Both the position numbers and the translations under genes were made by a program. From positions 1 through 64,000 of the IMG/VR virus record IMGVR_UViG_3300023184_000034: 64,000 nt of DNA; one strand, given 5' to 3'. The first letter of the stretch is position 1, and the number at the start of each line of letters is the position of its first letter. Below the pieces are notes generated by a model. The model saw only the letters and a program-made list of their open reading frames with translations. It did not search any database and was not told the origin of the DNA. Shown one piece after another: positions 9,121 to 17,658 of the stretch. The DNA is from a virus.

Positions 9121-12100
9121 TTACCCAAGTATAAGGGTATATAGAAACGTGAGGTCGTTCATGTCTGATTCAGAAACTGTGGCATTGCCAGTACCTACCC
9201 AAGATGTCCACACAGAGCCAGTGTATACTTCAGCAAAACCAGATACAGTGTTGTATCTAATTGCACCTTGCAATGCAGTAATTGGATAATCAGAGTTAGT
9301 GCCTAACGGGATTACAACACCGCTTTTGCCGCCAAATTTCCAGTGGCCTTGGTTGGTAGAATCAAAAGAAATGTTGGTGCTGGTGGCGTTGGTCACAGTG
9401 TTGTCTTTGACATTAACAAAACTTTTTAAATTTATTTTGCCAGTGCCGTTGGGTACAAACGCCACATCTGTGTTGGTTTGTGTGTTTTGAACAGTGCTGA
9501 CTGATACACCAACATTACCTGATACCAGATTCACAGTGGTCAGTGTGCTGGAACTTATTGTGGTAGTGACCACATTACCGATAGCAAATCTCAATGTGCT
9601 GTCTGCGGCATTTGGCGTCAATTCAGCAGTGGCATAAGTTTGCTGATCCTGGCTATACAAGTTAAAGAAATTAACATATCCAGTATTACTATAACCTTCA
9701 ATATTATTATACAAGCTGTTATAACGTGTTTCACCGTTGGATGCTAGTACTCTTGTGCTGTTATTGCCTATTGGCAATATTAAACTTTTTGTGGAATTTA
9801 TCTCCACATTCCCCGTGCCGTTAGGAGTAAACAAAATACTTTTTTGTGTGTCCGTGGTTGCACTGGGCCAGATGTTAGTAATATTGTTGTTGTTAAATTT
9901 CAAATATTCAACATTTACAGATCCAGCACCATTGGCTGTATACTGCACAGTTTGGTTACCGACTGTTCCAGCCACTGTGTTGCCATATATGGTAAAATTA
10001 CTTAACATCAACTGTGAAGAAAGTCCAGTGATGGCAATATTATTTGTTCCAACAGCGCCTGTTATCAACGCACCGCTGGCGCCAGATTGTGTCCAATTAC
10101 CCAACTGAGTGATTGCACCAGTTGCAACATTGTTGTTTAGAGAGGTGGTTCCAGTTACTGCCAGTGTTCCACTAATCAAAACATTATTATTAAATTTTGT
10201 TGCACTGGTTATTTCAACAGTCTGTCCGGTGTTGGCTGTTAATTTCAAATTGCTACCACTGGCTGTTCCTGTAATTACACTTCCGTTAATTGTTATAGTT
10301 GGCAATGTTAATGGATTTTCTGCTGTGATATTTCCAGAACTCACTGTTCCCAGTGCTGCATTACCAGTAACATTATAACTGCCTGTCTGCGTAATTGCAC
10401 CAGTTGCAACATTGTTGTTTAGGGCAGTGGTTCCAGTTACTGCCAGTGTTCCGCCAATATTAATATTGTTAGAATTTGGTAAATTTAATTTAGAAAATAC
10501 CACTGATCCAGAACCATTTGCAACCAATCGTAAATCACTATTGGTGGTGTTTGTTTGAATTGTGTTAGTGGTTAATGTTATGTTGCCATTATTAAATGTA
10601 ACACCATACACATTATTCCAATACAATGCTGGTTTTTCAGCAACAGGTGCAAGTGGGGTAGATGTACTGTAGGTAACTCCGCTTATATTGGATAAGATTT
10701 GTGTTCCGCTGGCGTCTGTGAGGTATGCACCACTGTTGGCCACAATTAACAATAACTTTGTATTTGCACTGGTTGTTAACGGTGCGGTGGGAACTGAAAT
10801 ACTAGACACAGTTGGATCGTAGTAGTTTGACCCTATAGTTAATTTTATCTGTGTTAGGTATCCTGTAAAAAAATAAGAAGATCCTGCCACAGCTCCGATG
10901 AGTCCGCTAGGCCCGGTATAGTTTGTGGTATTTGATGCGGATCCTGTGGCTTTGACTCCGTCTAAAAATACTGATGTGTTGTTCGCGCTGTTTCTTGTTA
11001 CCGCAATGTGATGCCATGTGTTTATGGTTATTGGGCTGACTGTGTACTGCGCAGCATCCACATAGGATCTATCAATCTGTATAATAGTTACTGGATTGAT
11101 GCCATTGCCAAACAACCAGATTGACATTCCTCCTGGATTGGCAGCGCCTAGCAGTGTCTGTAGTCCATTACTGGCTGTGTAAAAAAAACATTCAAAGGTA
11201 TACGATTGTGTGCCTATTGTTTGAGGATCATTTAAAGCAAGATAATTACCACTAGAAAAAGTCAAACTACCACCGCTTGGTACACTGGCTTCGTAGTTTT
11301 GACCTAAATTGCCTGCATTGGTTGTACTTGGAATTAAATCACTATTAATTTTTGCTGTTACAGTTAATGTGTTACTATCAGTTGCACCAATGGTCACATT
11401 GCCGTTTAATGCATTTGTTCCAGATCCTGTAAAGTTGGTTGCAGTTAAATTTACTGTGGTAATACTGTTTGAATTGGCAGTGTTGGCATACATTGTGGAC
11501 CATCTTAATGCTGACTGGCCTAAATTCCAAACGTTATTGGTATTTGGAATAATGTTACTGGCTATCTCTGCGCCAAAGGTCACTGTGTCTTGTGATAAAT
11601 TATCACCAAATTGTAAATTGCCGTCCCAGGTAATATTACCAGTAGCATGTAAATCACCGGTTACTGTTGTATTACCAGTTAAATTGATATCACCGGTGGC
11701 CTGGGCAGTAAAATTAATATTGCTGGCGCCAACAACAAGTTCTGGAACATTGGTATATAGAACGCTGGTGCCGTCATTGGCTACAAAAATATGCCCATCC
11801 TGTGTGATCAGTGCAGTACTTACATTTGTAGAAATATACAGACTACTAATAGTGTTGCCGTACAGATATAAATTTGCTGTGCTTAATCCCGGAGTAGTAA
11901 CTGTGGGATTGCTACTTTGATTTGGCTGGATTGTTATGGATCCAGTGGAGTGTTGAATTTGATTTGTACTGATAACAAAATCACCGATTGCACTGACATA
12001 TGGTACAATTAAATTAGTGGTGTTGGTTGTGTTGTTGATGAATAGCTCAACAGTTGGGCTTCCGTACTTGACACCAATACGTTTGTTTTTTACATCAATG

Positions 12101-12195
12101 TAAAGTAATTGTGTTTCAAAGGCAAGATCAACGCCGTTGCGCAGCAAGTTGTCTGCTAGCAATGGGCCACTTATTCTACCTAGTTCTCGCCCCAT
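9121..12195 (-). CDS. Repetitive tail-fibre-like protein, paralogue B, with inserted LamG-like domain
   Basis: 1024 residues. It shares with paralogue A the N-terminus GRISGPLLADNLLRNGVDL and the shaft block (TGDLHATGNITWDGN, GDNLSQDTVTF, NVWNLGQSALRWSTMY). Between NLGQNY (about residue 300) and ALYWNNVYG (about 522) it carries some 220 residues absent from paralogue A. These have features of a concanavalin/LamG-type jelly roll: SYTFECFFYT, W-HHIAVTRN, VFLDGVK. The remaining shaft alternates GGTLAVTGTT, NNVATGAITQ and TNTDVAFVPNGTGKI units. The C-terminal head resembles that of paralogue A (FGGKSGVVIPLGTNSDYP, GAIRYNTVSG). Inferred role: fibre with an added carbohydrate-binding domain. It follows the upstream gene by 17 bases; no separate promoter seen. 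Confidence 0.75.
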   Translation of the reverse strand: MGRELGRISGPLLADNLLRNGVDLAFETQLLYIDVKNKRIGVKYGSPTVELFINNTTNTTNLIVPYVSAIGDFVISTNQIQHSTGSITIQPNQSSNPTVTTPGLSTANLYLYGNTISSLYISTNVSTALITQDGHIFVANDGTSVLYTNVPELVVGASNINFTAQATGDINLTGNTTVTGDLHATGNITWDGNLQFGDNLSQDTVTFGAEIASNIIPNTNNVWNLGQSALRWSTMYANTANSNSITTVNLTATNFTGSGTNALNGNVTIGATDSNTLTVTAKINSDLIPSTTNAGNLGQNYEASVPSGGSLTFSSGNYLALNDPQTIGTQSYTFECFFYTASNGLQTLLGAANPGGMSIWLFGNGINPVTIIQIDRSYVDAAQYTVSPITINTWHHIAVTRNSANNTSVFLDGVKATGSASNTTNYTGPSGLIGAVAGSSYFFTGYLTQIKLTIGSNYYDPTVSSISVPTAPLTTSANTKLLLIVANSGAYLTDASGTQILSNISGVTYSTSTPLAPVAEKPALYWNNVYGVTFNNGNITLTTNTIQTNTTNSDLRLVANGSGSVVFSKLNLPNSNNINIGGTLAVTGTTALNNNVATGAITQTGSYNVTGNAALGTVSSGNITAENPLTLPTITINGSVITGTASGSNLKLTANTGQTVEITSATKFNNNVLISGTLAVTGTTSLNNNVATGAITQLGNWTQSGASGALITGAVGTNNIAITGLSSQLMLSNFTIYGNTVAGTVGNQTVQYTANGAGSVNVEYLKFNNNNITNIWPSATTDTQKSILFTPNGTGNVEINSTKSLILPIGNNSTRVLASNGETRYNSLYNNIEGYSNTGYVNFFNLYSQDQQTYATAELTPNAADSTLRFAIGNVVTTTISSSTLTTVNLVSGNVGVSVSTVQNTQTNTDVAFVPNGTGKINLKSFVNVKDNTVTNATSTNISFDSTNQGHWKFGGKSGVVIPLGTNSDYPITALQGAIRYNTVSGFAEVYTGSVWTSWVGTGNATVSESDMNDLTFLYTLILG
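10630..11295 (-). other. LamG / concanavalin-like domain insertion inside fibre gene
   Basis: Located between shaft sequences that are adjacent in the paralogue (N-L-G-S-S then LYWNNAY). The inserted segment ends EKPALYWNN, so both flanks align with paralogue A. The signature W-H-H-I-A-V-T-R, then S-V-F-L-D-G-V-K, then a Gly-rich turn is what is expected of LamG-type lectin folds. Confidence 0.65.
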
Positions 12196-12212
12196 GCGTT
12201 GCTCCTAGTTAA

Positions 12213-13250
12213 TTATTGGTCAAAACCAAGCAATGCAATGACAGTTTTTCCGTAAGGTACTGGAGTACTGAAATTTAAAAAGTATCCAGAACCAACACCG
12301 CTGGTTTTAATAATAGTATAGGCAGTGTTAACAGCCACAGTGCCGGTTGTGATTACAGCAGGACCAAATGTAACACTTATTAATGCACCTGTATTGAGAT
12401 CCGATACATAGCTAGAAATTGTAGAAGTAGCAAGATTGGTTCCTGAAATTGTGCCGCCCACTAGATTCACACTGGGATACACAGTGGTTGATGCTGCAAC
12501 TTCGCCGCTGGTTTGGTAAGTTGCAGTGGTTGCACTTGCAAAACTCACGCTGCCAGTGGTGCTGGCAGTGACAGTGAATACTCCATTATAGTTACCAACG
12601 CCGCCTGTTGAAAGTATTCCAGTAACTGTGATACTGGCACCAATGGCAAATGGTGTTTGAACTGCAGTGCCAAATGTGAGAACTGCTGTGCTGCCATTTC
12701 CGGTAGCACCAGTAACTGTTAAACTTGTGTTAAAATACAAAGTTGATGCGCTCACAACAGCATTGTAACTCAGAGTGGGTGTGTATGTTTCAGATGGTAT
12801 GGTTGGATTGTTGGCAATTGTGTAGTTGATGCCGCTGACCTGAATAACGTTTTCAACAACAACTATGATATTTTGACCGCCCACTGTGGTGTTGTTGGCT
12901 TGGTTACTGGGATTATAATAAGTTGCGTTTAATGGTCCAAAGTATGTGTTGTTACTGTCGCCGGCACCTAAATTTTGTTGAGTGATCAGTTGTTGTTCGG
13001 TAAAACGCAATGCTCTCCAACGTCCAGCAGAGTACACTTCTACTTGCCCGCCTGTGACAGCATCTGAATTGTAACGAATCATGCCGTTTGATTGAGTACT
13101 GGTGGGTCGTTGAGCATTGGTGCCCACTGGCAACTGTAAACTGCCTTTGTTAACAGGGTTCAACACAACATGCGTGTCTGTATGATCCACAAATACAGAT
13201 GTGTGATTTGCCACTCGACGATTGATGTTTTGTTGTTTTAAGTATCTCAT
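12213..13250 (-). CDS. Virion structural protein, fibre/decoration type
   Basis: 345 residues. The N-terminus (MRYLKQQNINRRVANH, then LNPVNKGSLQLPVGTNAQRP, GMIRYNSD, VEVYSAGRWRAL) contains the G-M-I-R-Y-N module also present at the ends of both large fibre genes. The middle (QNIIVVVENVIQVSGINYTI) and the Ser/Thr/Val-rich remainder look like beta-sandwich repeats. The TAATG overlap with the upstream 119-residue gene indicates translational coupling. I remember similar proteins from marine T4-like phages only as structural proteins; no enzymatic motif seen. Confidence 0.7.
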   Translation of the reverse strand: MRYLKQQNINRRVANHTSVFVDHTDTHVVLNPVNKGSLQLPVGTNAQRPTSTQSNGMIRYNSDAVTGGQVEVYSAGRWRALRFTEQQLITQQNLGAGDSNNTYFGPLNATYYNPSNQANNTTVGGQNIIVVVENVIQVSGINYTIANNPTIPSETYTPTLSYNAVVSASTLYFNTSLTVTGATGNGSTAVLTFGTAVQTPFAIGASITVTGILSTGGVGNYNGVFTVTASTTGSVSFASATTATYQTSGEVAASTTVYPSVNLVGGTISGTNLATSTISSYVSDLNTGALISVTFGPAVITTGTVAVNTAYTIIKTSGVGSGYFLNFSTPVPYGKTVIALLGFDQ

Positions 13251-13609
13251 TATACTGGCAGTGTGCTGATTAAAAATGACACAACGTTTGCTTGGCCAGC
13301 GGCCACCATGGCAACTATTGTGTCGTTGTTGGTTAACACCAACTTTTCTTGATCCAGGCTCACAGTCTCACTTGCTGGAATGTTCAATGCATTGATAATC
13401 ATATTGGCTGCACTGGCTGCACCAATTGTGGTGCCGCTGTTGGTTGAAGGCACAGCATAAAGTGTCAATGTTGCTGATGTGCTGACACTGGTGTTGCATA
13501 TCATGATGCAAGTTATAGCATTGCCAGTTTGTGGACTTGTGACCAAACTGGTGTAAACTATTTTTGTAGTTGGGCTTGCCACATCGATTAGTGTTGCTGC
13601 GATTGCCAT
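13250..13609 (-). CDS. Small virion protein, unrecognised
   Basis: 119 residues, acidic-poor and rich in Ala, Thr, Val and Ser (MAIAATLIDVASPTTK, ITCIMICNTSVST, PASETVSLDQEKLVL, ending FLISTLPV). It has the look of one small beta-sandwich domain, as in phage decoration proteins that pack on fibres or capsids; this is inference. AAGGA-type leader upstream of the ATG. The stop overlaps the next ATG (TAATG) and the gap to the gene upstream is 9 bases, so it belongs to one tight unit with both neighbours. Confidence 0.65.
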   Translation of the reverse strand: MAIAATLIDVASPTTKIVYTSLVTSPQTGNAITCIMICNTSVSTSATLTLYAVPSTNSGTTIGAASAANMIINALNIPASETVSLDQEKLVLTNNDTIVAMVAAGQANVVSFLISTLPV

Positions 13610-13618
13610 GGTTGTTCC

Positions 13619-14665
13619 TTATAATAAAATACTTAGTAATACAGCTCTGTTGCGGCTAACTAATTCATCAGGCGTTTGTGATGCATTTTGATTGGTGAAG
13701 TATATACCTGTTTTTCCAGGACCAATTGTGGATCTAGAATAAATTTGAGTGCCTGCGCTGTTGTAAGTGGGTGCGCTGGCTTGATTATCCAGTTGCATAA
13801 CACCGCTGACTTCAATGGTGTTTGTTGCAGTTGCTGATAAAATTAAATTATTTGTGTTGTTGTTAACAGTGTCGGTGTAGAGGTTCACATTGTTGACTGT
13901 CAAGCCAGACGCACTGATAGTGGCTTTGGTAACTGTGCTGATTTGAAATAGTATGCTGCTGGCATACACTCGAATACTGGCAGTGGCAGAAGCAAACGGC
14001 CCGTCAATTGGAAAATATAACCTGTCCACTGAGGCAACACCTTCTGAGGCAGCTACGTATTTTGTGATAAATCTTCTGTTGGGTATAAAGTTGTTTTCAG
14101 TTGTTCTGGTTGAACCCAACAATGGATACATCAAATTTGCATAAGCTTCTCCCAACTGTCCAGCACCATCGCTGCCAGTATTGGCCACAGCAAGTGCATA
14201 TGGTTGATTCTGCATGTCAAACACAAAATTGGTGCTGCCTGAATTGGAAATAGATGCAAGTTGCAGGCCTTTGAGTGTGCCGTCTGCTGTTTTCAACACA
14301 AAGGTGCCCAACACTGTGCTGGATGTTACTGGGTCATAATGTGATTGATTTTCTTTAAAAACAAACAGTGCATCAGAATAGTTGCCTCGCTTGATTCTAA
14401 TACCAGATTGTCTGGCAAGATCAAATACTCCAGCTGGGTCAACACCGTTGCCAGTTTGCCCGTAATTCAAATCTAGTATGTTGTCTGTGATCCGTGTGTT
14501 GGTACTTTCAACGTAGGTGATAGCACCTTGAACGTCAAGATTACCCAGTATTGTGACATAGCCGTAGCTGCCTGGGATACTGTTAACTGTATCCAGAATA
14601 ATATTGCCGCCTGGCTTTACTCGTATTCTGTAATCACCGTTATCAACATTCAATACTCTTGACAT
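13619..14665 (-). CDS. Fibre-like virion protein
   Basis: 348 residues. Begins MSRVLNVDNGDYRIRVKPGG followed by VTILGNLDVQGAITYVES and ITDNILDLNYGQTG, a left-handed repeat style seen in phage fibre shafts. The centre is more globular (GEAYANLMYPLLGSTRTTEN, RLYFPIDGPF). The end (GPGKTGIYFTNQ, DELVSRNRAVLLSILL) has a hydrophobic C-terminus suited to docking. Probably a fibre or baseplate-peripheral protein; no catalytic residues recognised. AAGGATAT precedes the ATG, just downstream of a GC-rich hairpin that separates it from the upstream gene. Confidence 0.7.
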   Translation of the reverse strand: MSRVLNVDNGDYRIRVKPGGNIILDTVNSIPGSYGYVTILGNLDVQGAITYVESTNTRITDNILDLNYGQTGNGVDPAGVFDLARQSGIRIKRGNYSDALFVFKENQSHYDPVTSSTVLGTFVLKTADGTLKGLQLASISNSGSTNFVFDMQNQPYALAVANTGSDGAGQLGEAYANLMYPLLGSTRTTENNFIPNRRFITKYVAASEGVASVDRLYFPIDGPFASATASIRVYASSILFQISTVTKATISASGLTVNNVNLYTDTVNNNTNNLILSATATNTIEVSGVMQLDNQASAPTYNSAGTQIYSRSTIGPGKTGIYFTNQNASQTPDELVSRNRAVLLSILL

Positions 14666-14682
14666 TCTATATCCTTATAGTT

Positions 14683-14700
14683 GGGGGACCCAAGTCCCCC
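14683..14700 (-). terminator. GC-rich intercistronic hairpin
   Basis: Perfect 7-bp stem GGGGGAC/GTCCCCC with a 4-base loop, 8 bases after the stop of the 341-residue gene. No U tract follows, so it may be a partial terminator or an RNA-processing/stability element rather than a full stop. Confidence 0.5.
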
Positions 14701-14707
14701 GGCCTAA

Positions 14708-15733
14708 TTAAGCGTTTTCTACTAGTAATGAATCACCTGCCACCGCTGCAGACATGTTCCATTTGACTGCTGCGCCGGTAGCAAATGCTGTACCAGTACC
14801 ACGAGTTACAGTGGCTTTACGTGCTGTGATTTTAGTAGCAAAATAAGTTCCGGCAGCATAGTCAGTAAACTTAACACTGCCTTCTCCAGCAGCGGTTGCC
14901 ACCGACGATTTTAGTTTAACAATACCAGTACGTGTACCGTCTGTTACTTTGAAACGGTTTGTTGATACTTGTTTGATAATGTCAACTACAACTGCTGCAC
15001 CGCCTGTTAAACGTGCTGTCATCAAAATTGTATTTTCTTGATTTGTTGCTGAACCAACAGCACCTGTATCAACAGACAAGTTTGAAGTGATACGAGTAGC
15101 AGTACCAGTGCCTGTTGTGTATGTAAATGTAGGCGCACTTGTGTAACCAGAACCTGTCTCAGTAACAGTGAAACCAGTAATGCGGCCAGCGATTGCTGTG
15201 GCGCCAACTACTGTCAATGTAATATCGTTAGTTACAGTAACACCGCCAATTAATGCGCCGTCAATTTTAATTGTGTCGGCAGCGGCATATCCTGCGCCAG
15301 CAGTAGTTACTGTAACAACTGTGTTTGCGTTATAGTTTGTGCCACCTGTGCGTACGATAGTAAACACAGCTCCAGTACCTGTGGTAGTGCCGCCGGCCTT
15401 TTGTGCCAAGCCAGTGTATGTTGCTGTAGTTGCAACTGCTGTGCCGGTGGCTGTGAATGTGTTTGTGTCAGCTGCGCTGGTGTTGGCGGCAACAGTTAAA
15501 AATGCTCCAACTACACTTCTAATAGTGACAGCAGCTCTAACACCATTTGGTAACTGTGGAGTGGATAATGTTACTTGTGTTGTTGAATTGTGTGTGAACC
15601 CTGCTGTATCGTTGGCTCCAGTCCAAGTAATTGTGCTTGTGATGCCTTGGCCACCAATACGATTATCAGATGCGGTGCTGGTGGAACCGATGTTACGGTT
15701 ACCAAAAAATTTCTTATTTAAAGGACGTCCCAT
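14708..15733 (-). CDS. Conserved marine T4-like virion protein (MGRPLNKKFFG family)
   Basis: 341 residues. The N-terminus MGRPLNKKFFGNRN is one I remember from conserved proteins of T4-like cyanophages and relatives, where it precedes variable beta-rich sequence. The body holds G-x-G-Y modules (AGAGYAAADTIKIDGALIGG, TGSGYTSAPTFTYTTG) and an N-terminal beta domain (ITSTITWTGANDTAGF). The C-terminal domain (GTYFATKITARKATVTRGTG, KWNMSA) is more conserved-looking. Function unknown; encoded next to the capsid gene and so possibly a head or neck decoration protein. Strong ribosome site AAGGAG in the leader; late box CATAAATA about 90 bases upstream. Confidence 0.7.
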   Translation of the reverse strand: MGRPLNKKFFGNRNIGSTSTASDNRIGGQGITSTITWTGANDTAGFTHNSTTQVTLSTPQLPNGVRAAVTIRSVVGAFLTVAANTSAADTNTFTATGTAVATTATYTGLAQKAGGTTTGTGAVFTIVRTGGTNYNANTVVTVTTAGAGYAAADTIKIDGALIGGVTVTNDITLTVVGATAIAGRITGFTVTETGSGYTSAPTFTYTTGTGTATRITSNLSVDTGAVGSATNQENTILMTARLTGGAAVVVDIIKQVSTNRFKVTDGTRTGIVKLKSSVATAAGEGSVKFTDYAAGTYFATKITARKATVTRGTGTAFATGAAVKWNMSAAVAGDSLLVENA

Positions 15734-15794
15734 TTTGTTTTCTCCTTAGTGAAAAACGGCGTTCTAGGCCGTACGCGGTTGGATTTCCGCATAA

Positions 15795-15813
15795 AATCCA
15801 CCCTGTGTGGATT
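15795..15813 (-). promoter_or_regulatory. 5' leader hairpin downstream of late box
   Basis: Stem AATCCAC/GTGGATT with a 5-base loop, followed on the minus strand by TTATG. It lies 9 bases downstream of the CATAAATA box, so it would be at the 5' end of the late transcript, or act as terminator for the 202-residue gene. Confidence 0.4.
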
Positions 15814-15821
15814 GTACCATG

Positions 15822-15829
15822 TATTTATG
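15822..15829 (-). promoter_or_regulatory. T4-type late promoter box CATAAATA
   Basis: Minus strand CTACGCATAAATACATGG. The TAA within the box is the stop codon of the upstream gene (15825-15827). Drives the 341-residue gene. Confidence 0.55.
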
Positions 15830-16406
15830 CGTAGGTGATTCTTATGTTGGCTTGCGACAAATATGCAATATCCCTGTGCGGGTATATGACATTACTTTTG
15901 AAACTGATCACAATGCCAAAAGTGGGATTTGCCACATCAGTGGGTGCAAGAGTAGTTCCCCACAAGTTGTCAACACCTCCATATATGTTTAAATCTCCAA
16001 CAGGATCCAACGGCGTTGTAAAATCTCCAGTGTACATATCGCTTTGTACAGGATTCACATTGCTGGCCAAATTATCGCCAATCACAGCACCGTTGAGTGT
16101 TAGTTGAATGATTAAATCTTCAATTCTTGCAGCACGTTGTACATTGATCTGACATTCTATTCCCACAACAGGTCTAACACTGCTGGGTATATTGTATCCA
16201 GTACACCACAGTTGACTTGTGTTGCTTAAAAACTTTTCCATCCAAAATCCACTAATAGTGTACAGTGATTTTTTACTGGTGGCAATTGCATTGTCAGATA
16301 GCACAGAAGCATTAAAGTCCCAATCTATTGAGTTGTAACCAGTCACTTGGTTAGCGATATTGACATTAGATAAAGTGTGCGGACTGTAAAAAGTTGTAGT
16401 GGTCAT
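15825..16406 (-). CDS. Virion protein downstream of the capsid gene
   Basis: About 193 residues from MTTTTFYSPHTLSN. A longer start at 16433 (202 residues) would begin inside the capsid terminator stem, so the inner ATG is preferred, although the sequence before it has no good ribosome site. Globular sequence: YNSIDWDFNASVLSDN, FWMEKFLSNTSQLWCTGYNIPSS, IECQINVQRAARIEDLIIQLTLNG, ending NIRITYA. No domain recognised with certainty; the size, beta propensity and position after gp23 suggest a head decoration, neck or tail-completion protein, which is inference from context. Confidence 0.6.
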   Translation of the reverse strand: MTTTTFYSPHTLSNVNIANQVTGYNSIDWDFNASVLSDNAIATSKKSLYTISGFWMEKFLSNTSQLWCTGYNIPSSVRPVVGIECQINVQRAARIEDLIIQLTLNGAVIGDNLASNVNPVQSDMYTGDFTTPLDPVGDLNIYGGVDNLWGTTLAPTDVANPTFGIVISFKSNVIYPHRDIAYLSQANIRITYA

Positions 16407-16410
16407 CTTA

Positions 16411-16418
16411 TATTTACC
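16411..16418 (-). promoter_or_regulatory. Possible late box GGTAAATA
   Basis: Minus strand GGGTAAATATAAG, directly before the ATG at 16406 and after the capsid terminator. Only 6 of 8 matches to TATAAATA, and very close to the start codon, so weak. Confidence 0.3.
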
Positions 16419-16424
16419 CAAACA

Positions 16425-16448
16425 AAAAGGCATCCGAAGATGCCTTTT
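16425..16448 (-). terminator. Rho-independent terminator of the head operon (UUCG loop)
   Basis: On the minus strand a perfect 10-bp stem AAAAGGCATC/GATGCCTTTT closes on a C(UUCG)G tetraloop and runs into TGTTTG. It starts 26 bases after the gp23 stop. The A-run on the 5' side would make it weakly active in the other direction too. Confidence 0.85.
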
Positions 16449-16473
16449 CTATTTTACAAACTTTGGGTTTGAA

Positions 16474-17646
16474 TTAGCTGAACTTAACGTTACCGTTAGT
16501 AATAGCAACTAGACCCAAGTAGTCAGCAGCATTGCCCAAGCTAGATGCTGTGTTTGACAACTCAACATAACCATAACGTGTCATGAATGACACGACTGGC
16601 TCAAATGTTGATGGATCTAAAACAACACCACTGCTCATCAATGGAATGTATGGGCAATAGAATGCAGGTGCATCGCTCTCGCTTGATCCTTTGTAACCGA
16701 TTAGGATACTTGCAGAATCTTGAGCGTAGCTGTTTACATAAATCTTCATAGCGCCATTCAATGTACCAACAAACTTGGTGTTTGTAGGAGCTTCGAAAGT
16801 GCCTTCTGTTGTACGAGCAAATGCGCTAGTAGTAGCAGACTGAAGAATTGTCAATGCAAATGGGCTAACAACGGCGTAGTTACCAGCACCACGACGTGTA
16901 CGTTGAGCGATCAAGTTGCTTACGCGATTGATCTGAACAGCCAATGCAGCATGCTCGTCACCAACGAATGTAGCTGTACCAGATACAGCAGCTTGGTCAT
17001 AAGTCTGAGTAGCTGTGCCAGCCAAACTTGTCAACGAAGCAATGATTTCCTGGTCAATTTCAGCTGTGATTTCTTGTGCCAACGCAGCCATAACTTCTGC
17101 TTCAACGTCAATACCTTGTTGGGCTTGTGCGTCTTGAGCAGCTTCAAACGTCCAGCGAGCTGACAATTTACGTGTCTTGGCTTCAACTGTTTGTTTCAAG
17201 ATTTGGATGCTCATTCTGTTACCAGCACGACCTTCTAAAGTAGCTGTTGAAGCTGCCTTAGCGGTAGAACTTTCGTTTCCTGAATAAGCTTCAGCAATCT
17301 TGAATGGGCTCAATGCCTCTTCACCAGCTAATACTCCAGCACCTGATGAGCTATCTGCATAGCGAACACGCAATGTGTGGATTTGACCGACTGGACCAGT
17401 CATTGGTTGTACGCCAACTAACTCGTTAGCAATAACGGTTGGCATAACGCGGCGGATCACTGGAAGGATCACGCGATTTAGTGTTGCGACGTTACCGGCA
17501 GAAGTGGCACCAGTTGTTGGACTTTCCATCAAATACTTGCGAGTATTCTCAAGGGTTACACCCATTACTGATTTTTTTGTGCCTTGTAAGCCTTCTAATA
17601 GGGCTTCTTTAGTTTCTGCCCAACGTCCATTAAGTAGTTCTGACAT
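16474..17646 (-). CDS. gp23: Major capsid protein gp23
   Basis: 390 residues, the HK97-fold capsid subunit that forms the head hexamers. Recognised by VIRRVMPTVIANELVGVQPM followed by TGPVGQIHTLRVRY, the hallmark N-domain of gp23-type proteins, by RAGNRMSIQILKQTVEAKTRKL, and by a C-terminal MTRYGYVELSN. It is shorter than T4 gp23 (521 residues). A plausible gp21 protease site is L-M-E/S at residues 39-42, matching the (L/I)-x-E rule, which would remove a 41-residue scaffold-binding peptide. AAGGAG-type site upstream; 12 bases after gp22 and just before the UUCG terminator. Confidence 0.96.
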   Translation of the reverse strand: MSELLNGRWAETKEALLEGLQGTKKSVMGVTLENTRKYLMESPTTGATSAGNVATLNRVILPVIRRVMPTVIANELVGVQPMTGPVGQIHTLRVRYADSSSGAGVLAGEEALSPFKIAEAYSGNESSTAKAASTATLEGRAGNRMSIQILKQTVEAKTRKLSARWTFEAAQDAQAQQGIDVEAEVMAALAQEITAEIDQEIIASLTSLAGTATQTYDQAAVSGTATFVGDEHAALAVQINRVSNLIAQRTRRGAGNYAVVSPFALTILQSATTSAFARTTEGTFEAPTNTKFVGTLNGAMKIYVNSYAQDSASILIGYKGSSESDAPAFYCPYIPLMSSGVVLDPSTFEPVVSFMTRYGYVELSNTASSLGNAADYLGLVAITNGNVKFS

Positions 17647-17658
17647 TTAAATTTCTCC

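Noticed and set aside
16407-16433. Longer start (202 residues) for the gene after gp23
   Set aside because: It would begin within the terminator stem of gp23; the inner ATG at 16406 is more plausible, though its ribosome site is poor and the longer form is not excluded.
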